The notes below the pieces were generated by a model. It did no database searches and was not told where the DNA came from. It was given only the letters and a program-made list of their open reading frames with translations. 64,000 nt of DNA from Ustulina deusta (lineage: Eukaryota; Ascomycota; Sordariomycetes; Xylariales; Xylariaceae). Shown piece by piece: positions 50,413-60,772 of this stretch (within the stretch, counting starts at the first letter, position 1; each line of letters opens with the position of its first letter). The translations under genes and the position numbers were made by a program. The stretch lies in NCBI GenBank assembly GCA_023159155.1, contig JAJNNX010000006.1, forward strand, positions 1,240,001 to 1,304,000, given 5' to 3'.

Positions 50413-51527
50413 CTATTTTTGTTTTTAATTATTATTTAATTTATTATATAAACTTATAACTAATTATTAAAAAAATATAAGTTTTAATATTATATAAAAC
50501 TAAAGTTTTTATTTTAATATTATTAATTTATAATTAAATAAATATTTTAAAAATAATTAATTTGTTTTAGCTATATATTTTAGTTAAAATAAATAAAAAA
50601 AACTAATAAAAAATTTTTTATTAGTTTTATTTGTTTTTTAAGTTAAATAAACTATTAAAATTATTTTTATTATAGATTTTTTTTATTAGTTAAATATTTA
50701 AAATTTTAAGTTTTTAATTAAAATAGTTAATTAATAAATATTTTTTTAATTAGTTTATAATATATTAAAATTAATTATTTTTAGTTTAAAACATAATAAT
50801 ATTTTTATTTAGTTTTTTTATTAGTTTATACACTTAGTTATTAAATAAAGCTTTATTTTTTATAAATTTACTAAAATTAGTTTTTTATATTTTAGTTTTT
50901 TTAATATAAATAAAGTTTAAAATACTAAAAAATAAACTAATAAAATAAAAAATAAATAAAGTAATAAAATTAAAAAATTTAAAATTAATGTTTTTAAATA
51001 TATTTTTTATTATTAAATTATAGTTATTTTTTAAAAATATTAAAATAAATATATTAAAATAAATATATTAAAAAATTAGCGCTTTATTTTTTTTATTTAT
51101 TAAAAAAAAATTTATTAGAACTAATATAAAATTATAAATTTATATAGCTATAATATTTTTTAATATATTTTTAAATATATTATTTATTTTAAGTTGTTTT
51201 AGCTTTAGTTTAAATTTTGCTTTTTTAAGTTTTAATTTTTTAATTTTTTAAAAAAAAAAAAAATTTTTTAAATTATTTAATAATAAAAAACTAGCTATAT
51301 TTAAAAATTCAAAATAAAATAAAATTATTTAAAAATAAGTTTTTTATAAATTATTAATTTTTAAGTAGTATAAAAATTAAAAGTTTTATTAAAATTAAAT
51401 TAAAATTAGGTTTATATTATAAAATATATAATTTTTTATATTAAATATATAACTAAAAAAAAAATTTTATTTATATTTTATTAATTATAATAAAATAAAA
51501 AATATATATTTATTAAACATTTATTAA

Positions 51528-51762
51528 TAAATAATTAATTAAATAAAGTTTTTATAGCTAGTTTATTAATATTATAAACAAAAACTCTAAACTAAAAAAA
51601 AAAAAAGAAAAAAAGAAAGTTAGAGTTTACAAAGTGGGTAGATATGGACTCTATGTGTGTAGCTGCAGAGTTATGGGTTGGTCCGTGCGTAGACTTCCTA
51701 TCTTATCGCTATGTGGGTCTGGAGTCCTTGCGGGTCTCGCCAAAACTGTACTAACCGTCACA
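51528..51762 (-). repeat. 5' (right) LTR of element B2
   Basis: The first few LTR bases appear lost in a small deletion. Bases from about 51620 to 51762 are almost unmutated (for example GGTCTCGCCAAAACTGTACT), while 51528-51600 is AT-converted. It ends CCGTCACA before the target copy CTTTT. Confidence 0.8.
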
Positions 51763-51767
51763 CTTTT

Positions 51768-52006
51768 GAACCTTGCCATGATCCAAAATCTTTTTTAACT
51801 TCCTGTCGAATATCAAGGTGGTAAAACAAGGATAATATTAAGAGAGAATAAGCAATCTTCTAGGTCTATGAAGGCCATAAGCAACTCTCGAAAGCTAGCG
51901 TCCGGCAACGTGAATCGATGCGCGCCTACCTGTCAATAGCCACTTCATATGGTGCTCAGAAGGCCTGGTGCCGAGAGGTTGTACGGAATATAATAAGGCC
52001 GAAAGG
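51768..52006. other. Transition from AT island to gene-type DNA
   Basis: Base composition returns to normal immediately after the B2 target duplication. No gene is evident. Confidence 0.4.
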
Positions 52007-52285
52007 CTAGCATATGTAGCCTGACCAGGTCCATTCGGACTGTTTAGTTCTTGGGAGATAATCAGACCATACGCCCCGACCCATCTCCTCCTGTGCTAGG
52101 CGATGTAGTTGCAAGGTGGCATTGGTAGTCCACTTGAGGTGGTGGTAGGGCTTGTGTCCTCTCTTCTTGTGGAGCCAAGCTGACCAAGATTCTTGCATAT
52201 AAGAATATAGAGCGAGGAGGGAGCCGACGGCGAATGTAAAGACGAGGCCAAAGCGACTGAGTGAGGCATAGGCGCTCGTCCTCAT
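52007..52285 (-). CDS. Hypothetical small membrane-anchored protein, possibly 3'-truncated
   Basis: A 92-codon frame from ATG at 52285. Residues 10-30 (SRFGLVFTFAVGSLLALYSY) form one hydrophobic segment, followed by a basic stretch (HKKRGHKPYHH) and an amphipathic part (LQLHRLAQEEMGRG). The composition is protein-like and the gene sits 240 bp from the repeat island. I do not recognise the family. The last 17 residues look less natural, so the real gene may continue through an unseen intron or may be a broken remnant. Confidence 0.4.
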   Translation of the reverse strand: MRTSAYASLSRFGLVFTFAVGSLLALYSYMQESWSAWLHKKRGHKPYHHLKWTTNATLQLHRLAQEEMGRGVWSDYLPRTKQSEWTWSGYIC

Positions 52286-53274
52286 TTTCTATCATCTCTT
52301 ATTATGTATCCCTTTGATCGAGGTTGATAATAACAGCTTACCTGGCTTTTACAGGGCTCTATTTGAGCTCCCTAGGTAAAGCTGGTAGAGCCATTAAAAA
52401 GGTCCTGGTCATTGGAATCATATGCTGCCTCCAGAAATATCGCTTGACGGAGTGACATCGAGATGTCCCACTAATACCAACTTCAATTTTCCAACTGACT
52501 CGGCTCAACATGATTTTGGAGGTTGTCAGTGAAATTCATTTGCGAAAGCAAGCTCGCCGGTCCGAGTTGCGAGATAGCTACCTCAAATCCTGGGGTATGT
52601 CCTGCATCCCTGATTTCAAGATGACCATCCCACCATGCGCACGGGTCGTGACGGCTGCCTATAAGAAAATTAATTGGAAGGACTATCTCTTGACTACCTT
52701 GTTCCTTTGCCAGGCTTAGATGCAAAAGAAAGACAAGTTTTTGTGGGACGTTCAGGCTAAAGAGTGTAACCGATACAGTTTTCTCCAGGCTGATAACATA
52801 GGTTACAGCCGCTCCTGGATTATCCACAACATTTTCCTAGATGGGATAAAGCTTTGAATCTGAAGCATAAGAACAACGAAAGGCTCGACTATGACTAGTA
52901 TGTTATCGAAATATTACCAGATGTAGAACCTGTCATTTTAGTTGCTCTTGATTTCGTCTGCTCTAGGATAAAACTAAGGCCGTATGATTTATTATATATA
53001 TAGACCTGATACTCCCATCTTATTACTGAAAGGCTTCTAAGAGGCCAAAGGACCTTTGGCACCTTATAAGATTATCTACGAAGCGGATCGTGATCCGCTT
53101 TCCCCCTATTTCTTCTGGATCTGACTTCATAACTACTAGGTTACCTGGGGCGCTACTAGACGATTTCAATGGACGTTTTGCCAGCAGGTTTCGGCAACAC
53201 GGAATGCCGCTGCGGCTTCTATAGATCTAGTGAGGCCGGTAGCTTGCTGCTTTGCCGATACATAATACGTCATA
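52286..53274. other. Intergenic stretch with repeat remnants
   Basis: A 114-codon minus-strand frame (52483-52827) begins at GTG and has no recognisable domain. Near 53045-53100 there are two palindromes, CCAAAGGACCTTTGG and AAGCGGATCGTGATCCGCTT. Part of this stretch recurs in altered form near 56868-56915. Confidence 0.4.
53045..53100. repeat. Palindromic repeat remnant, copy 1
   Basis: Contains CCAAAGGACCTTTGGCACCTT, a palindromic core, and at 53081-53100 the hairpin AAGCGGATC-GT-GATCCGCTT. A related copy without the second hairpin lies near 56874-56910. Confidence 0.4.
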
Positions 53275-55199
53275 AGCTAACACCCCCCCTTGCGAACCAC
53301 CCCATCGCGACCCAGCCACCAAAATAGCCACCCACCAACTTTCGAAGCCATTATTCATAGTACAACATAGTATTTATAGCCAACCTTAGTATTTTTATTA
53401 AATATTAAAACGTTCTGACCTTAATTATATCTTTAGTTTCTGTTTCCTCTGTTTTTAGTACGTCTTTGTCCCTAGCTTTATTTATATATAGCGTTTACTA
53501 TTGCAATTTTTGCTTGATTTGCTATATATAAGTCATATAAATAAAACAATAACTAAATAATAATTTAACTAATTTATGCTTTAATATAGTTTTTTTAGCT
53601 AGTTTAGCTTTTAATAACTTAATATATATTTCTAAAATCGCAATTTTTTCGGCTTTTTAATTAAAAGCTTTATTAGCCTTTATAAAAAATAGCCTTTATA
53701 ATAGGTTATTAAAAAAAAAGTAGTACTTAGTTAATTTTTAAGTTATATATTATAAATTTTAGTTTTTTATAAATATTATAATTTTTATTTAGCTTGGTCT
53801 AAACTAATATTTAAATATTTTAAATTAATTAGTTAGTATAAATATTAGCTAAACTTTATAAGTAATATTTTTATTTTTAAATATAATATATTTTAAAAAT
53901 AATAATAATTAAATATTTTTTAGTTATATTTTAGTTATTATTTATATTTTTTTAATAATTTTTAGTAATAAAATAATATTATAAGCTTATTTATATATTA
54001 TAATTATATTTTTTTTTAAAAATATAATACTAAAACAGCTTTTAAATAGTTTTTTAATTTTATTTTTAAGCTTTTTTTTTAATAAACTAAAAACTCTAAT
54101 ATTTAATGCTTATATAATATAACTATAATATAGTTTATAAAAAACAAGCTATATTTTATTTAAAAAATAAAGCTATAAAAAATTATTATTTATATATAAG
54201 TTATAGCTATTATATATTAATATAACCTATATATTACTAAAATAGCTTTAAATAAACAAAATAAAAATATTAATAAGCTAATTAATAATAATAAAATTAT
54301 AAATTTATTTATTAAGCAAAATTTTAAACTGCTAGTTTTTAAATAAACTATAATTTATATTTAAAAACTATTAATTTTAAATATTAATTTTTTTAAAAAT
54401 AAGTAATAGTAATAAAACAATACTTCTATTACTAATATATTTAAAAAATATTATTTATTTGTTTTTTTTAACGTTTTTTTTTAAAGCTATATATATTAAA
54501 GCTTTATAAACAACCTAATAACTTTTTTTTATGCTTTAGCTAATACTTATTTTATTAATATTAAAAAATTGGTTTAAAAATATATTTGCTAGTTTAAAAG
54601 CTTTAAAATATTTAAAAAATAGCTTAATATTAGCTATAATTGTTTTATTAATACATAAATAGCTAATAAACATTAATTTAATAATTTTTAACTTAAGATT
54701 ATAAAAAAAAAAACATATATGCTATAACTTTCTAAATATTCTAGGGTTTCTAAAAACTAATAATATATATTTAGCTATATACTTAAATTTAATTATTAAA
54801 AATATAAAGCTTAGCTTAGCTTAACTTATAGCTTAATTAACTAGTTTAGTTTTAAAATATAAAAATAAAATCTAAAAATATTAGTATAATTGCTTTTTAG
54901 TTAGAATATTATTAAAGCAGTAGTATATATATAATTAATTAATATTCTATTAAATAGCTGCTTATTTTTGCGAAGTACTAAGTTAAGCAGTACAAACTAT
55001 AACTGCCACATATTATTAGTCGCTATATAAAAGCATTACAATAAAAAAAAATCAATTCTAAAAAAAATAAAAGTAAAAAAAAAACATAAGAACTAAACGC
55101 AGTCGCGTTATTTAACAATTTTTAATTAAGGTAGTTGGGGTCAGTAGCGCGTTTTTAGCTGGGTTGCGATGGGGTGGTTCGCAAGGGGGGGTGTTAGCT
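53275..55199. mobile_element. Tc1/mariner-type DNA transposon, RIP-degraded interior
   Basis: 1925 bp bounded by inverted repeats of about 41 bp that differ at one position, beginning AGCTAACACCCCCCCTTGC and continuing GAACCACCCCATCGC(G/A)ACCCAGC. They are flanked by TA on both sides (53273-53274 and 55200-55201), the target preference of Tc1/mariner-pogo elements. The interior from about 53380 to 55120 is AT-rich with no open frame, so any transposase is dead. The single TIR difference is of G-to-A type. Confidence 0.8.
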
Positions 55200-55323
55200 T
55201 ACATGAAGAGTATGGATTCAAGTGCTCATTGCCATGCCCGTGAGGTTGTATAATGAACGAAAGTGAGCGCGATCCAACTTGATATATTAAGCATGCGCTT
55301 GGTTGCTATCTACCCATAGTTAT

Positions 55324-56461
55324 TCAAAGTGCCTCAGGCTTCCTCCCCCAAGCTCTAATGAACAAATAATGGATTTTGCGATTTCCAAACTCCTTCTCGA
55401 AAGATGCGAGCAGCTCATCTGCTTCCTCTTGTGTGGTCATACCCTCAACGCCACCTAGGCTAATAATTCCCCGAAGTGATTGATCAGCAAGCATCTTGAC
55501 GTGGACATTTGTTCGTGAGATCCAGTCCTCTTTATTGTGTGTGTATAACTGTGAATTTCCAGGGTATGCCTTGTCGTCACACTCTACACACCCGGCCTCC
55601 TTGAGGTAGTGTATCATGCCAAGGGGTAGGCTACTCTTTAGTTAGTATCGAGTTCCGCCAAGCAGTTCAAAGCTCCTTGCAACATAATATCATAAGGTAA
55701 GCAAAGGACAGAACTATGGACACGTACTTTAGATCTCTCCCAACTTTATTTGCAAACAGCCAGTTCACTTCCTGAAACTTGAACCACGCAAGACTAGGTG
55801 GTTCAGCGGACGACAGGAGCTGCGATGTGTAAGCACGATATCTGGGACTGAGGTGCCCTTGAAGGACAAAGCCTTTTCCACGGGGACTACAGGGTGACTC
55901 ACTGCAAAAGAGTTAGCCTAGCGCAAATAAATTCTTCAAAGGAAAGGTTCAACGAGCTAGAGTATGAATCATTCAATACGTACCCGGGCTTGTCTCTGCC
56001 CACACTATATAGCCTCCGGGCTTAAGGAGAGTCATCAAATTGGTCACTAGCTCAGTTCCCTGTCCTTCCTTTAAGGCGAAGACGATCAACCGCACGTTCA
56101 CAACATCGAATTTCCCGAGGAGGTCGCTAGGGAATGGTTCGTACATGTTGGCTTGTCGTAGTGTAATGTTAGGGGCCAGCGAAGACGGGAACTTCGATGT
56201 GTCGTAATCCAGGCCAACGAGTTCTGCATCAGGAGATAACGTCTTGGCGATCTCAGACAACCAAACCGCCGTTCCGGTAGCAATTTCTAGGATCTTGGGA
56301 GGCGTTGACGATGTAGAAAGTGAGGATGCAATATGCGGAGGGAGTAAATCATTTTGCATCATATCATCGAATAGGCGATGCTGCCTATTCAGCCGATCAT
56401 GCTCCAATTTTGCGGCCCCGGCATTCAGAAAGTAGACAGATTCGGCTTCCACGTTGGGCAT
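55324..56461 (-). CDS. SAM-dependent class I methyltransferase
   Basis: Exon 1 (56461 to about 55972) encodes a Rossmann-fold methyltransferase: motif I ILEIATGTAVWLSEIA at residues 57-72, an acidic residue after strand 2 (VGLDYD, 82-87), and LLKPGGYIVWAE near the exon end. The last intron is clear: exon 2 ends at 55728 and exon 3 (55633-55324) restores KVGRDLNSLPLGMIHYLKEAG. The first intron is uncertain. The donor is GTACGT after SPG, but the best-looking acceptor (TTTTGCAG near 55905) throws exon 2 out of frame, whereas weaker AAG acceptors near 55876 or 55861 keep it open. Either an unusual splice site or a frameshift is present. Substrate unknown; the protein may serve specialised metabolism. 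Confidence 0.72.
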
Positions 56462-59400
56462 CTTGACTCCGTTAGTTATCTCTGTCTGTCTGAACAGCTT
56501 GTATATTGCGAGAAATTGATATGGAAAATCAGTAAACCAGACTGTATTTTATGTGCAAAGCTAGTTTATAAACCACGGACATTCAGGATCTAGATACTTC
56601 TCGCTAAGTCTTTATATACCAGACCCCTTCCAATGCTCTGTGACAAATACATTGCGCCGAATGCTGTCACACGCACTATGCGCAATAAAACTAGCTTCGG
56701 GATTTGTTATTTAGCTATTCAGCCATGGCTTCAAACGAAGCCCCGGTGCCATAGTGAATTGTCTTTTCTATGGGTCCCGAAGGACATGGGTGCTTTACTT
56801 TAATGGGCCTATAAGTTCTATTTCTCCAACTCCATACCTCCGATAATTTGTTGTATATATAGACTTAGGAGGTAAAAGGACCTTTGGCGCCCTAAAAGAT
56901 TGCCTAGAAGTATATTCTCCGGGTCATAGTTTCGGCCCTTGGAATAAATGTGGTCAATTTTGCGTATGGCTGTGGAGAAGTAACGCTATGCATGAGCTGT
57001 TGCTAGCCGCATATGGGATGAAGTAGAGGAGACATGGCAGTCAGAGCGGTGCATTTCTTAACACGGTCGTAGCGTCATGATTAGGATAGCTGAACATACC
57101 ATTGTATGACGCTTACTATTTGGGCCATCACTTGTAAAATAGGCCTATTGGTTGGGTCGTTCGTATCTGCGCCTATTAATTGCGCCGGGGACCGAAAGTA
57201 TACCTACGTTGGTACCAAAAAGAACATGAGGGAGCTGACAGGCGGAGCCGGCATTTAACCTATTTTCAGCTCCCCAGTGTATTACCGCTATTCTCTGTTA
57301 GTATGTGCTCGGCCATGGAAACTTAATTGTGACACGTAGGTATGTGGGGAGAGACTTTAGAATTAGAATCTAGGAGGTGGGTTACGTCTCCGGCTGACTT
57401 GATTTGGCAATTGAATCTATATGTAGACCACTAGTGGCCATAAGGCAACCTATTTATGCGGGGTTCTAATGTGGAGTCGAGGTTTCTATTTGACTACCAC
57501 CTCTCAAATATCAGTGACACGCTTCATGTATGAGCGTGAGCGGTGTGATTGCTCTCCATATTATCTTGGAGAAGAAAAAATTCTAGACGTTTCCGAGAGT
57601 ATGATAAAGGCGGATGAGCGACGGCCTACTATAGCATAGCATGCGCGGTTTGACCTCCCTAAATGGGCTTGCGAGAGATCAAACCATCTCGAAAGCATAC
57701 TGTAGGCTGCTTAGTGATATTTCAAGTGATCAGCTGGAAATGAATGTATAGCGAATTTCAACCCAGTCACTGACGCCACGAAGGCTGTCTTTTAGTCACA
57801 TAATACAGAGTAAATCGGCAAGTCGTGTTATAGTGTAGCTATTCTTGAGACGGTCCACATCGAGGGTTTATTTTGGGATGCGGAGGCGCGATGCTCGCTT
57901 AGATAAATACGACTTCCTTAGCGTTCCACTACGGTAAGCTAGGCATAGATATCAACCTTATGGAATAGTATTAAAGGCTTCCTAGCCCGCTTGATAGGAT
58001 CGGCAGATGTAAACGACTCACAGAGTAGCTAGCTATACGCTCCTTCGACACTGAATAAACCCATGATTCTGAGACTGTCGTCTCTAAACACCTCCTTGCT
58101 ATAACTACACGGTTGTTGTGTTAACCGATAAAGCATCGCTTGAGTCGGCTCCTATATTTTGTTTTCTTTCGCCTCATCTTCGGCAGCAAATATCGCAGGA
58201 TGTTCAATGAAAATTGATAAACAATATATCCATTCGTAACTATTAGCCAGCATTTTCATCTTGCTTATCCCCAATGGGCTAGTAAATAAAAGAGGGGTTT
58301 TACGAAAGCATACCAGAGATGCAAGGGCTGTCTAGGACCTTGTCAGTATGGTTTAATGATTATCAGACGAGCTATTTAAAACAGAATCGATGTAGCTCCT
58401 AATGTAGGGACAACGCAGTACTGTTGCATACTCTCTCAATCCCGGCTCCGGCAACAGCGGAATCATACCACTATTCCCTTTTCAGGTTACCCCCCCCCCC
58501 CCAGAAATGATTATCCCAGCTTCTTCCACAAATCTAGAAGCTTTAGTAATGGTCAAGCCAATGAAAGCTCAGTCTATGAGTCCCTCCTAGAGTCGTTATC
58601 TTGTTGGCAGTCGTTTTCGTTAACTTTCAAAGTTCATGGGGTTGAGCACTCAAACACAAACCCTACAGGGCTCCTAACATTCTATCGTACCGTTCTCATA
58701 GTGACTATAGGGCTTTTCATAGCGGAATAAGTGATGGGCTGTTGAATACCTTTGTGACTGCAAATCGTAACTAGATCAGGGCTCTTACAGGGTCTACGAA
58801 GCGAGATCATCGAAGGACTATTAACTGTTAGGGCTGACGTGCGCTCCCAACGAGCATCTCGTGGGACTCCGTTTGTAGAATTGATAATTGGTAGTCAATA
58901 CGAGGCGGAAAATGTACGTGGCGTTAATCGTAATTACAGATCAATTATGGAAAGTGGTTGGGCAAGTGATTGTAATATCATTCCACAATATAACAAGGCA
59001 TCCTCATGAGTGCTGTGGTTTATCATTTTCGCGAGGTCATGCGCTGCAAGATATTGAGATTGGCCTCCATGCCAAGTTCAACTAACGGTGGCAATTTTAT
59101 ACACATTGAATGGAAATCATGGGGATATGCTATGTCACAGAAAAAAACGACGCCGTTAACCCCAAGAGGTGGACTAACGGTATATATAGGGCACTCCGCA
59201 ACATTTTATATTAAGCTTCTCCTCTTAGATCTGGCGGTAGAGATATAAATTACGTCTCTCGGATATTGCTCCACCATATATTTCGTCCCTACTTTCATGT
59301 TCAATATCCATTCACCACGTTCCTAATCCTCCCTTAGTTGTCTGGGTGATAAATACCATCAGTACGTTTGAAAACTGACTCTTGCTCCTGATGAGGCACC

Positions 59401-60772
59401 AGAGAAAGATCGATCAAACCCCAAGCGAAGCATTAACTGCTTCGCAGAAGAATCATTGATTTTTACGTTACTAAAATTTCTCGATATCGGTTGCTTGTGT
59501 ACCTTGAGAATTTGCAACAGTATCTTGGCAGGATGAAAGGGAACCTTAGGGGTAGCAACATGATACTTAATGGCCGAATAAGTGAATAATGTTAGCTAGT
59601 TTAATGTTACTCCTAGAAAAGAAGTCCAGGGATGATGAAAGTTTATTTAGTCGACTATTTTTGCTATAATAGATGCAAATTCCTCGGTTCTTTATCCCGA
59701 AGTGGGAAAATGGCTCTAATAACAAAAGAGACTTTTAAGTTTGCCCTTGGTATAACTAACCATACACTTCTGTGCGTAAAATTTAGCAAGTATAAAAGGG
59801 GGCTTAGTTAACCAAAGAGATCAAGGTAAATTATTTGCAATATAAAGACCGACTAACCAATAACTAGAATATATGTCCTCTAAAATGATGGCCAAGACTA
59901 GATTTATATCATAGCGGCGAGTAGTTAACTGTTGGAAGGCTGCTCGAGCAACTGTATCCGGCTCAGCCATAATACTTACTGTATCCCACTCGCGCTACCT
60001 CATCTGAGGAAACAGGGTTAACGGCACCTTTTCTATAATTTAGGAGAGAGAACCCGAAAACAAACAACGCCGTTGCCATTCTAGCTTCTGCTGAAGGAAC
60101 ATCAACCCCTTAAAGCTCTTTTGTGTAAGGGTGCGAACGTTCTACATTATTACCCAGAGTGAAGAAGTTATACCTGAGAGCTGGTTTTTAGTCATCATAA
60201 CGCCGTTTAATGTCTAGGTATGGAGAAATAGAACTACATACGAAACGTAGATTCTATCCTCTTTCCTCACATTGTGGTAGTACCGAGCGAATAGGAATGT
60301 ATGGCCCGTAACCTATGCTTGCTAAGGAAAATGAGGGCCATAACTATGTGCATAAAAACTAACAGGTAGATTTGTATTACTACAGATGAAATGTCGTTCT
60401 TTCACAGGCCCCGTGGTCTAAGTAGTCTCAACTATCGCGAAACTTCTTTCTCCCTAACAATAACATATGGACACTCCGCCCTTATCCGACGGCCGCTATA
60501 TTATCTGGTAATGAATACATCGACTTTGGGTACACCATAGTGACAGAGAAGGGGATTACGGGAGGGAATTCAAAACTTGACTTCATATCGACCGATTCTA
60601 CATAAATAGATATCTCAGTGGTTGCTAACGTCCTGACTCCATCATCACAAGCTGGAAATAATCGGCGAATTTGAGGATATCGTCAAAATGTAAACAAACC
60701 ACGCCCTAGCCTCCAAAATATCCAGACAAAGGGATAATACGAAAGGTCACTCCTATTAGATGCGGTATGCCG
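56462..60772. other. Gene-empty 4.3-kb stretch
   Basis: No frame over about 80 codons has coding character, and no splice-joined gene could be built. It contains the second palindromic-repeat copy (56874-56910), a run of about 13 C at 58491, and otherwise moderately AT-rich sequence with frequent stops. It may be decayed repeat or gene relic DNA, but I could not identify a source. Confidence 0.4.
56868..56915. repeat. Palindromic repeat remnant, copy 2
   Basis: AAAAGGACCTTTGGCGCC followed by CTAAAAGATTGCCTAGAAG matches the order of motifs at 53045-53082. A TATATATAGAC stretch precedes both copies. Confidence 0.35.

Larger units (their letters stand above)
46193..51527 (-). mobile_element. 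Ty3/Gypsy-family element B4 fused to B2 interior
   Basis: B4's left LTR (46193-46447) is inserted within B3's LTR after GTAAG. From 46448 a continuous family interior leads straight to the LTR that carries B2's target duplication. No B4 right LTR, rest of B3 LTR or B2 junction appears, so the far part is probably B2 interior joined to B4 by homologous recombination. It is RIP-degraded and interrupted by a Copia-like solo LTR at 50144-50412. Confidence 0.6.
40147..51762 (-). mobile_element. Ty3/Gypsy-family element B2, outer element of the second stack
   Basis: The left LTR (40147-40383) starts TGTCACGATCAG and the right LTR ends CCGTCACA at 51762. The flanking duplication CTTTT occurs at 40142-40146 and 51763-51767, which pairs these two LTRs although they are 11.6 kb apart. 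B2's own interior is visible at 40384-40680 and then, probably, in the part of 46448-51530 nearest the right LTR. Further copies B3 and B4 lie in between. Sense is the minus strand: a purine tract (GTTTTAAAAGGAAGTAA on the minus strand) adjoins the left LTR. Confidence 0.75.

Noticed and set aside
20700..51600. Mitochondrial DNA or a mitochondrial insertion, suggested by the AT content
   Set aside because: No rRNA, tRNA or respiratory genes; the region resolves into LTR elements with target duplications, and both strands show RIP-type conversion.
52483..52827. 114-codon minus-strand frame
   Set aside because: GTG start, no recognisable family, and no join to a neighbouring exon could be made; may be chance or relic.
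58888..59248. Two overlapping plus-strand frames of 65 and 80 codons
   Set aside because: No domain, no consistent splice structure and no similarity to known families that I can recognise.
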